The position numbers and the translations under genes are program-made. DNA of 64,000 nt from Catonia carolina (taxonomy: Eukaryota; Arthropoda; Insecta; Hemiptera; Achilidae), in NCBI GenBank assembly GCA_035578175.1, contig JAQMRL010000005.1:55657722-55721721 (forward strand), read 5' to 3'. Below are positions 38,251 through 50,200 of the stretch, in pieces; the first letter of the stretch is position 1; the number at the start of each line of letters is the position of its first letter. The notes below the pieces were generated by a model. That model was not told the origin of the DNA. It saw only the letters and a program-made list of their open reading frames with translations, and made no database searches.

Positions 38251-41200
38251 GCTAATAACCGAGCTGTTGATGCGACTCTAAATAAACTAAAAAAAACTAT
38301 CCTTGACATTTTTTAAGAAGACAAAAATTTTGTGTTAATCCAGATCAAATCTTTTCTTAACAATAGCTAATTTTTCTTACAAAAGTAATTGCTCGCCATT
38401 AGACTACAACTGCTATTTTTTCTTTGTTCCTCCTTATAAACTATTTTATTTATAAGGGAGATCATTCCTTTCAACTGATCTTAACTTTTCCTAAATATAA
38501 ATACACTAACATTTTGTGCAGATTATGAATTTGACAACCTTTGTAGTTGCTATCTCTTGTAGTTTCGGACTTTGATTTCTAGACTTCCGGTTTTGGGCCT
38601 CTTCCGGTTGAAACCAGAACTTCAACTCAATGATTTCTGTTCTTTAAGAGGAATTTAACGCCATTATTTTTGTTTCCAAATTCCAACATTGATTTCTTGA
38701 CTTCCGGTTTTGGGTCACTTCCGGTCGAAACTGGAACTTCAAACCCAATCCAAGCCCACTAACTTTTTGTGTAGATTATGAATCTGAAAACTGTTTGTTG
38801 CTATCTCTTGTAGTTTCTGACTTTGATTTCTAGACTTCCGGTTTTGGGCCACTTCCGGTCGAAGCCGGAACTTCAAACCCAATTTAGGGCCAGTTACATT
38901 TTGTGTAAATACAAATCTGAAAACCACTGGTTGCTATCTCTTGTAGTTTCTGACATCTGGGTGTGACGGATGGACAAAGGAAAATGATAAGATGACAATT
39001 TTAAAAATTACCAACGAAAATGTAATATACTTACTTCAAGAGTCCAAAAATAAAAGCATTGAATTTAACAACACCTTCTGTTAAAACGTCTTCACTATTA
39101 AGTTTAACAACCAGTTCATTTAGAGCCTTCGTCATTGGACCTGGAAGTAATTACATTTTTATGAATAATGTAATAAATAATAAATCTAGTAACCTAATAA
39201 ATTTCATATGAATCCTTTCCTTCAAAACTTAATTATTAACACTTTGAAGCCTGAGCTATAAGAACATGGTATGTCACGATATCCTGAGGGTTTTAGAGTA
39301 AACTTAAAAAAATTCTGAAAGATTTAATTTCTATCATATCTTAATGGTTTATGCATCAAATTGATTAAAAAATAAGAAAGTATATTACTAATAATTTACA
39401 ATGAATAATATAATTTACATTATATTATAATGTAATTTACATTAAAATTATTGTATTTACCAAATTTATGAGTTATCCAAATATACACCAAAAATTATGA
39501 AAAAAGAAATTGTTACATGCTACACACTACCTAGTTTTTGATTTTTTTTTTTTTTTTTTTTTTTGTTTTAAGGCGAAAAACCTTAGCGAGGTTATCATCG
39601 CCTGTTGTTCTGCACAAGGGTGTAAAAAGCCCGAGTGCAGAACGCCTTTTTTTAATACAAATATAAGCTAAAATCTTATACGCTAGTATCACAGACACCA
39701 CAAGCTAAAAGACAAAAACGCTAAAAAAAACACAAAAAAAACATACATACATAAACTTAAACTTAATATCACAGTTAAAACAAAAAAAAAAACACAAAAA
39801 TAATATTGACACTTATGAAAACTTAAAAACTAGTATCACAACCAAAAAATTACATTAAAAAAAAAGAAAAGAAAAGAAAGAAAATATCACAGACATAAAT
39901 ATCACAAAAGGCTGTAAAGGGGCCACGTAATAAAACCACAGACATATGACGTATAACATGAACGTATAATACATAAACGTATAACTCAAATAAAACACAT
40001 ACCATAGGGTACAACTAAAAGGACATTAGACACTGTTGTATACACTGATCGATCGTAAAAAATTCAAAGCCGCGTCCAAAATACGGCTTTCGTCACCGAG
40101 TATATTCCTTAATTCAGAGGGAATTCTGAATCGCCGACGCAGAGCTGCGTAGCAGACGCAATCAACCAATACATGTTTGACTGTCAAAGGACAATCGCAC
40201 CTGCCACAAACTGGAGCATCACCAGACGTCATGAGATACCCATGGGTTAATCTGGTGTGCCCAATTCTAAGTCGCGCGATGACAACTTCTTCCCTTCTGT
40301 TCTTCCTCAGTGACGTAGGCCAAGGCTTAACAATAGGTTTTATGTCCCGTAGCTTGTTGCCATGAGAGCCAGTCCATTCTACCTGCCAGGAATCAGTAAT
40401 GACCCGCTTCACCAGACTAACGAAATCAGACATGGTCAGATATCGTGTGAAAGCCGGTTGACGAGCCGCCTCCTTAGCGGCCAAATCAGCAGCCTCATTT
40501 TCCGGGATTCCAGCATGACCCGGAACCCAGCAGAAAACAACACTTACTCCTCTATCGTTAAGCTGCTTCACGGTGCCGTGGACATCTGAAACTAGCGGGT
40601 GGCGTGAATATATATCACTAATCGACTGCAGGGCACTGAGTGAATCAGTGCACACCAACACCCGACGCCCACGCACACAGACTACAGACAGAGCTTTACT
40701 AATTGCATAAAGTTCAGCCGTGTAAATACTGGTTCCCGCAGGTAATCCAAACAAATAGGTTCTCCCATTAGCAACAAACGAGCAACCAACTCCAACATCC
40801 GACTTTGATCCATCAGTGTATACAACCGTAGATGGTTTAATAGCTTCGACTAACTCACTGAAAATGCTATTAAACACCACAGAGCTTATGCCTGCCTTTG
40901 AGTATTTACACATTTCAAAGTTAAAGTGTAACTGAGCGATGGTCCAGGGTGGAAATAGACAAGAATTACATGGGTAGACACGAGGAATCGCAATATCGAG
41001 GTTGTTGCATATCTCCAACGCTCTTACACCGAATGGTGAAGGTTGTCGGGCGTTCATCAGATGTAAATCATGACAGGGGTTGTTGAGAATGATGTCATGC
41101 AAGAAATGGTAAGGTCTAGCTTTCAACTTGGCAAAGTACGTCAATATAAGCTGCTGGCGACGTCTGTGTAACGACATTTCTCCACTTTCAACTAAGATGC

Positions 41201-44200
41201 TGATAACAGGGCTAGAACGAAAAGCACCTGTAGATAATCGTAAACATGAATTGTGGACTGAGTCAAGCATTCTCAGAGAAGTGGAAGTAGCAGATGAGTA
41301 GGCTACAGCGCCATAATCTATACGTGATCGCACTAGAGCCTTGTAGAACCTTATCATACATGATCTATCAGCTCCCCAACATGTACCTGTAAGAACACGC
41401 AGAATATCAACCACCTTTAAGCACCTAGCCCGTAGGTCTAAAATATTCGGAACCCATGTAAGTCTCTTGTCGAATACAACACCTAAGAACCTGATTTCAG
41501 TGCTAACTTCGATATCCTGACCCATTAAATACAGTCTTGGAACATTATCAGTCCGTATTCGGCAAAACTGAATGCATTTAGTCTTCTCAGGAGAAAAACT
41601 AAAGCCAGTCTGCCGTGACCATTCTTCAAGACGGTATATAGTTAGCTGTAGAGCTCGTTCAGCTGAGACAACATTTCTAGATGCAACATATATTGCAAAA
41701 TCATCAACAAACAACAAACATTTAACAGGGTATACGCAACTTTTCACAATATTGTTTATGGCAACCGCAAATAGGGTACAACTACACTTCCTTGCGGTAT
41801 ACCATTTTCCAAGTCAAACCTGTCGGACAGACACTGACCAACCCTTACACGGAACGATCGTTCATCTAGAAAGTCCTTGATGAAGGCCAACATGTTTCCA
41901 GTGATGCCCCAATCCCGCAAGGTATTGAGGATACCTCGTCGCCAAGCTGTATCATATGCTTTTTTCAAATCAAAGAATACGGCAACGAGGCGCTGCCGCA
42001 ATGCAAATGCATTGCAGACAGCCGTCTCAAGGGCCACCAAGTGGTCTGTCGAAGACCTCCCTCTCCGAAAACCGCTCTGTTCAGGAGCGAGGAGGTTATT
42101 CTTTTCCAGATACCACATGAGACGACTGTTCACCATTCTTTCCATGACCTTACAAACAACACTTGTCAAGGAAATGGGACGGTAGTTGGAGGCCAATGTT
42201 TTATCTTTACCAGGTTTGAGGATCGGAACAACAATTGCTTCTTTCCAAGTTTTTGGAAGCTTTCTAGAAGCGTATATGTTATTAAAAACATGTAGGAGTT
42301 GCCTTAACCCAGAATCCGGTAAATGCGCTATCATCGAAAGTGTAATTTCATCACCTCCAGGTGAGGTATTTCGAGATACTTTGAGCGCTTTTCTAAGCTC
42401 TGGCAATGAAAAAGGAATGTTTAGAGGATCATTCGAGTCCGCTATATGGAAAGGAAGAGATTCAATGGTTTTCTTATAATTTTGAAACTGTACTGAATAT
42501 GAAGACGTGAGGGAAGCTGATTTAAAGAAGGAACCAATCACGTTAGCGATGTCGGACTGTGATGTGATCACAGAACCGTTAACTTGCAACCCTGCGATTC
42601 GATGTGGAGACGTCCTTCCACATACCGAACGCAGTTTTCTCCATACCGTTGTCACAGGGGTACTCCTGTTAATATCTCCAACGTAACGGCTCCACGACTC
42701 CCTCTTACTCTCAAGAAAGACACGCCTACAGCAGGCCCGAGCTCTTCGGTACGCTTCCAGGTTTGCATCCGTAGGTCTGCGACTAAAAATGCGCAGGGCC
42801 CTACGGCGGTCCTGAAGAGCCTCCTTACAACGATCATTCCACCAAGGTACTGGCGGACGCCGTGCTTTTCCCGATGTTTTAGGAATGCTCTGGGCAGCTG
42901 CTGCAGACATCCTCTCTACAAAGGAAGACAACAGCTTTCGAGCATCATCATCATCTTCATATTCAGATTCCATTAAACTTGAAAACTCATCCCACCGTGC
43001 AAGCTTTTCAATCCATCGTTTCGGAAGGTCATCGACAGGCTGGTAGTCAAAAAATTCGACCACCACCGGTCGGTGATCACTTCCATACAGGTCTGGCAGT
43101 ACTCTCCACATCAACCTTGGAACAATGGACGGGCTACAGAAAGTAAGGTCCAAGCACGACCAGGATCCTGTTGAGGATGACATGAATGTTTCAGATCCAT
43201 CGTTCAATAGACATAAGTCTAAATCACTCCGGACCCTCTCCACCATGTGACCTCTACCATTGCACAGTGAGGAGCCCCAAGAATAATGGTGACCATTGAA
43301 ATCTCCTAAGACGATATATGGAGCTGGTAACTGTTCCAGCAATTCTCTCATGGCTAGGTATGAAATGTCTGTGTTTGGTGGTAAATAAACATTACACACG
43401 CAAACCGACACCGGGACAGTTATCCTGATTGCTACAGCCTGAATATCCGTTTGGATATCCAGACTCATCCCTTGCATTGACTGGTGAAGTAATATTGCAA
43501 CCCCATCACCAGGGCCACCATGCAGGGAATCTTTCCTAAACATTTCGTATCCACGAAAGGATAATCGGATATCAGGTTGTAACATCGTCTCTTGCAGGCA
43601 AAGCGCAAACGGACACTTATCCCGGATCAATATCTTTATATCTTCATACCTAGACCGGATCCCGCGAACATTCCATTGAATTAAACTATTGAAGGGTATT
43701 TCGCAACGGAGGAGTTACGTTTCAAACACAATTTTCTCCTTCCCTTTTTTCCCTTTTACTTGTATAAAGCCCTTTTCTAGGGCCGATGAATCTCCTATCA
43801 TATCGTGGATCTTGGACCCAGACGGAGGAGATTTTAAAAATTTAGACGCTTCCGCTGGAAGCGTCTTGGATACTGAAAGGGGTTTTCCCTTTGAGGTAGA
43901 GGCTGTCTTACTTGACAGCTGAGCTTTTGTACTCTGCGTCGCAGAAAGGTTACACACTTGAGACACTGAGCTCTTTGAACCAATTTCTGTTTGCTTGGTG
44001 CTTAATAACGCTTTAAGTGCAGAAGTTAGGGAAGCAACCTGTTTAGTTAGGTTCTCAACAACACTTTTCAACTCTACGCATGACGAGCACTCACCAGACA
44101 CACGAGACTGAACACTAGTTGCAGCTGCAAACGAAATGTCAGGCTGGACTGCATTTCGGATGCTGTTTAGTTTTCTGTACTCGCTCCGGGCAGCGGGAAA

Positions 44201-47200
44201 GGAAAGCTTCTGTTCAGACAAAATTTTCTGAATTTCCCGTTCTTCTTTATACTTAGGGCATTCCCGAGACCTTGCTGAATGACTTCCTTTACAGTTTGCA
44301 CACAGTTCTGTTTCAGAAGTGCATTCGCTGTCTAAGTGGTCAGGTGAACTGCACTTTGCGCATATCGCAGGTTTCTTGCAGTTAGTTTTCGTATGTCCGT
44401 ATTCCTGGCACTGAAAACAGCGCAGAGGGTTTGGGACATACGGTCTCACTCGAACAGACAAGTAACCCAACTTTAGACGATCTGGAGGTTGTGGGGTGGA
44501 AAATGTTATGATAAGTGTCGGGGTACCGACATCAATACCATTTTCCCGACGCGTAACTCTTTTGACTTGCGTCACTCGCTGGGAGGTAAGCTCCTCCAAT
44601 AACTCAGCCTCAGACATATCATGTATATCTCGAGAGTAAACCACTCCTCGAGATGAGTTGAGGGATCTATGCGGTTCAACAGTGACTGCAGTACTTCCTA
44701 TTTGTGTAATTTTAACAACGCTGCTACTTTGCTTCGCAGACGTTGTTTCAATTAACAAAGTACCATTCCTTAGTTTCTTAATAGAGTGTGGCGAGCCACA
44801 AACCGACTGCACAGACCTGTTAATAATGAAGGGGGAAACTTTTGAAAGCAACCCTTCTTCTGCAACACAACGAACAACGAAAAATTTGTCCGTGTTACTT
44901 AATACACCACTTTTATCACTATCGTCAGACAAGCTAGACCATAGTCTTTTCAATCCAAGGGAAGATTGTTTGTTTGACATAATCTTAGGTGCTTTTCCAG
45001 TCATCGTGAAAGCAGGGTGCGGGCGGAGAGATGACCCGCGCACGCCGCAGGTCCCTAGTAAAAAGAAGGACCCGGCCGAGTACTCCCGGCAGCCATCTCC
45101 CACATATTTCATCCGGGCCGGGGAGTCAGGTACTGCCTGACCCACTGATACCGACGTCCCAGAGGCTCGCACGCAGCAGTAAGAGCTCCGACACTCTTAC
45201 CCATGGTCCACTTCTTGCCACAGTACCGAAGCGACTGGAAGGGCTAAAGGATTTTGAGTTTTAAATCCTAAACACTACTAAAAAACAGTTTATAAAAATT
45301 CTACAGAAAGGCAATGAGTACTAAAATTTAAAATATTTTACACATAATTAGCCTTTGTATGAAACACTTGGAAACACACTAGTAAGCACTGTGCAACATT
45401 ACAGTTAGGGCAGTTACAGGTTGTTTCCTTCCTACCAGCCTTTCCAGTGGCAGCTTTGCTCTTTTTCACAGCAACACATGGAAAACATAAAATGAAAAAG
45501 AAATTATAACTATTACTGTTAAATAACCACACAAACAAAGCAATCTGGAAGACAAAACAGTACGACGTATACAACCGAACAAAAACGAATACCGACAAAA
45601 TACAAAAGGAAAACAATTATTAAAAAGTAGAAATAACTATAAATTATTTACAAATATAAAATACAGAATAACTAAAAACCTCATAAAACTATGAAAAATC
45701 ATGAAAAATTAAGACAAAGTACACATGTACATCAACAAAAACATAACTTCAAACATGGCTGAATGTTTTTCTACATAGTTCACAAAATATTCGGTAGATT
45801 TCGCTGCAAGCAAAGAATATTGAACTAAATGAAATATAGAATGAATCTGTGCAACCGAAGCCCGATACAACCTCGTCTGAATCTTACTACAGAATTTAAT
45901 GTGGCGGCCCGAAGTATACTCGGGCTTTGGACACCGCGATTTACGCTCACCCCGAGCTATTCTCGGGCTTAGGCTTCAAAGTGTTAATATTAATTAAAAT
46001 TAAGTATACATCATATATTTTATTAGGTCTGGTTTAACAGACAGGCTTATACAAAAAAAATATTACAATCCTACAGCAACTTCATTACAGAATCAAGACA
46101 AAAAAAAGAGTAAGAAGGCTGATAATTAACTATCACTTTCATAACAAGAAGTGCAATTTCAGACAAACCTTCATTACATTAAACAGTAAATTTACAAAAT
46201 GACAAAAATCTAGTTGTTCTCTATTTTAGTCAAATTACTTATTCTTCATAAAACAAATACAAATACAACATAGCAAAACACAAAAAGGAATTTGTTTTTA
46301 ACAGTAAAATGAAACACAAAATTATTCAATATTTTAGTTTTGTTGCCGAGGTCAGAACTTTCAATTACTTGGGATGCTACATTGGTTTCGATGGAGATTT
46401 TGACGTTAACACATCATTTTAATAGAATATGCAAAACAAATGCAACTACACCGATAAGATTCTATAATGTAATGGCAGTTCCAACCCTTAGTAATACAGC
46501 GAAACTTGGCTCTTACAGGTAGAAGGAAACAAATTTGAAGCAGTGGAGGTATGTTCTGTGCGGAGGATCAAGGGTTGCACGAGGGAGAACAGAATTCCAA
46601 ATTATGATGTAAGGCAAGAGTTGCAGACAGTAGACGTAAATAAGAGAATCAGATATTATCACAATAAATCGATGGAGCATCTTTCAAAGAATAAAGGGAG
46701 ATAGAATTTTAAACCACGTTCTGGAAATAGTTTATTTTAATTATAGCTTTTTAATGGTAAAATAAATTTTGATTCAGCAACAGGCTTTATGGCCTATATC
46801 ACAAGAGAACAAGATTTTATACTTGGTTTTTTGTTGCCAATAAAGCTTTTTTCCATTTTCAAAACAACCTACATTTTTATGGTGTTAAGATAGAAATTTT
46901 TTGTTTTATGTTTAACTGTTTTGTACGTCACTGGTAATGCAGAAAATTAAGGGTGATAGATGAAAAAAATGCCACAACCTGACCAGGAATCAATTCCATG
47001 AACTTTTTGGCAAAGAAGACTGTTGCGTTAACCATTACACCAAGGTCTTAGCCCTTTTAATAAATGGCTTCCGGTTTAAGATGGACATCTAATAATTATG
47101 CATGTCTGTCCAACCCGAGTAACTTAACTATGTAATGTAATTTTACACCAGTTGATTAAGCTAGTCAAAAGTCTTAAACAATTACCAATAACTTTCACCA

Positions 47201-50200
47201 AAACTCATATATTTGGGAATAACTAAGAAACTAGTACAAACACATACCTTGTTGTGAAGAAGCTTCAATAACTTGCCAAACAGAATTATTGATATCACCA
47301 AATGGACTCTCTATTGTTGGTTTAAGTCCATCACTGAGTAATGCATATAATGCTGGACATAATGAATTCAATGCATGTTGCGATAATATTTCAATGGAAT
47401 TTTGCTCACAAGTTAATAAACGTTGAACAGATTCTCCAATAGCATCAACTAAGTCTGAGAAAAAAAACACAATATATAGTCAAGTATTATAAAACAAGAT
47501 TAAATACACTTAATAATTTAACCTACACAAATCCTGCTTTTTTCCTGGATTTTTATTTATTTTAAAACCTTAATGTCATTAAAATCTAACATAACCTCAA
47601 ATGAATTAAAATTTTATATTTGTGATAAATTGAATTAACCAAGTAAACAATACAAAAATAATTTACAATACTTTTTAGAACTATGCCCTTATATAAAACA
47701 AAAGAATTAATTTATTGTGGCAGTTGGCCCCCAAACAATGTATAGCAACTACGGAGAAATTAAAAGAAATAAGGAGAACATTGTTCTAAATGCATTTTAA
47801 CCTATTATCATAAATATGATTGCCATCTTTTTTATAATTTACTTTAATTTACCAAGAATCCATTGGTAGTGGTATATCAAATATTTGTTTCGATGATTAT
47901 ATTAATTTTTCCATTTATCAGCATATTTGTATTCTTCGATAATACTCAAGTCACCATTTAACTAATATACAAGGTGTGGCTAATAAATAACGAGACTGAC
48001 GTAAAAATTTTATTGTAATTTGATACATAATCACTTATTGTCACCTTCAATATACACTCCTTCTCTATCACTACAACGTTCCATGGGAATTTTCCATTGT
48101 TGGAAACAGTGCTGAAAGTCATCTTCTGTCAGCTCCTTCAGGACATGTGCCGCTTTTTCTTTTACAGCTTCCACAGACTCAAATCGTGTTCCTTTCCCGT
48201 TTTTTCCTTACTCTTTGATGTAGTTTAGAAAGTACCTCAAAGTAGTAATATTGATTAATTGTTTGACCTTCAGGAACCCAGTGAAGGTACACAATCCCAT
48301 GGATATAAAATAAAATAATCATCATTGCTTTAAATTTTGACTTGCTCATTCAAGTTTTTTTGCCTCTCTGTGAAGTTCGGCTCTTCCAGTGCATGGATTG
48401 GCGCTTCGTTTCCGAATCATAAGTAAAAAACCACGTTTCATCAGATGCTATTATCTTCTACCTGTTCCCTAAGGTGAAATCTGGGACAAAATTTGAGCCT
48501 GTGGAAGCTGTAAAAGAAAAAGTGGCACATGTCCTGAAGGAGCCGACAGAAGATGACTTCCAGCACTGTTTCCAACAATGGAAAATTCACATGGAGCATT
48601 GTAGGGATAGAAAAGGAGTGTATATTGAAGGTGACAGTAAGTGATTATGTATAAAATATAAATAAAATTTTTTTACAACGTCAGTCTCATTATTTAATAG
48701 CCACGCCCCGTATACTTACATGTAAAGAAGAAAAGTATGATTTTTCCAACATAACATACTTGCATAATAGTGTGAGCAAATAGTTACTGCAATTTTTTTA
48801 AAGAGCTATACAAACGTACCTGTTTTATCAGCAGATTTAAATCTGTTATCAACTGAAATACTGGTTTCATTTTCTTCACGAATTGCAGCTGCTTCTCCTA
48901 GACCTTGTAATTTACACTGAAATAAAAAAATCATCTTTTATTCATTATGTACTTTATCTTTTTAATGAATTAAAAAGAGAATTTAAACAAATTATTGTAT
49001 CAACATTGTAACATTGGAACGAAATACTTATTTTTAGCAGTGAAAGTCATCTATGAGAGCAGAAAACAACAAACTAGAACAGTTACACATGAGTTTTCAC
49101 TATACGTTATTTTATGAAATGATCATCTATTATGTGCAAACATTAAAAAATACTATTTGAAACTATCTATAAAAACTAATGGCTATTACAAGAGGCCATT
49201 TTCATGAGCAATCTATCTAACGCACTATATTAACCGATAAAATTTACGGAAATACCAAAGTTACAAATTTCAATTTAAAATCTTGTACTTAATTATAGGT
49301 GTGGCAAAAAAGTAATCAGACTAGCAACACTGCAAGCGATCTGGCAATGCTGCACTGTTGTCCTTGATAGAGCACGTGTATTAGTACCGTCCCATAGCTC
49401 AGTGCAAGTTTCAACTAATTCCGTCAACTACGTGATTTTTGTGACTGCTATTAGTGAAGTTGTGTTTTGGTTGTGTGTCACACAAAAAATGGAACAGCAG
49501 AATTTGGAGCAACGTTGTGCCATTAAATTTTGTGTTAAGCTTGGAGAATCAGTAAGTGTGACGTTTGGGAAGTTAAAACAGGCCTATGGAGAATATTCTT
49601 TATCCTGAGCTGAACTTTTTCACTGGCACAAATCATTTTTGGAAGGCAGAGAACACGTTGAAGATTAACACCGTTCAGGGAGGCCTTTAACTTTGAAAAC
49701 GGACAAAAACATTGAACGTGTGAACATTCACACAAAAATAATTTCTTCCTCCATGACAAACTGTTAACCAAGTTTTTTTATAAAGACGTCCTAAAACTAA
49801 GCACCTTTACCTTGGACATAGATCATGCTTCTAAATGAACACCCACTCCAGTCAGAAAAACTTACTTTGACAAAAGAAATAATAATAAAATTGTTACTTA
49901 AAAGGTAAGAACTCACTTGATATGTCCTTTGTGCTAATGAATTCTGTGGTGAATTAGGAGGTGTCATTCCCTGCTGATTAGGTTCACCATTATCAGCAAA
50001 ACTAACCGATTTTCTACCAGCTTGACTCAAAAACCTACTGACCTGTAAATACACAAAATAATTCATTAGTAAATAAAATCACTTTTAGTTAAAAGAATAA
50101 TATTCAATTTTAAAGAAGGAATAGGCTGCCAGATCTATTGGATGTTTGGAACATTCAAAGAAAACTCTTAAATCATGAATAAGAACAAAACTAATCAGTT

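Larger units (their letters stand above)
39542..45270 (-). mobile_element. I-type non-LTR retrotransposon, defective
   Basis: About 5.7 kb on the - strand, ending in a poly(A) tail (poly(T) on +, 39542-39564). It has an ORF1 with zinc knuckles and an ORF2 with endonuclease, reverse transcriptase, RNase H and a C-terminal Cys/His motif, the layout of I-clade elements. ORF2 is broken by a frameshift near 41760. The exact 5' end and target-site duplication are uncertain; similar TAGTGTTTAG and TAGTGTGTAG sequences occur just outside the two ends. Confidence 0.88.
39240..45983 (-). mobile_element. piggyBac-type relic carrying a nested I-type retrotransposon
   Basis: The ends are CACTTTGAAGCCTGAGCTAT and, inverted, GAGCTATTCTCGGGCTTAGG then CTTCAAAGTG. 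Each is bordered outside by TTAA (39236-39239 and 45984-45987), the piggyBac target site. Subterminal CCCGA...TCGGG palindromes lie near the right end. Its own sequence is about 39240-39541 and 45270-45983; the rest is the inserted retrotransposon. A transposase C-terminal remnant is at 45345-45480. Confidence 0.85.

Noticed and set aside
44658..45140. + strand frame of 160 codons over the I-type ORF1
   Set aside because: Shadow of the Gag-like frame on the other strand.
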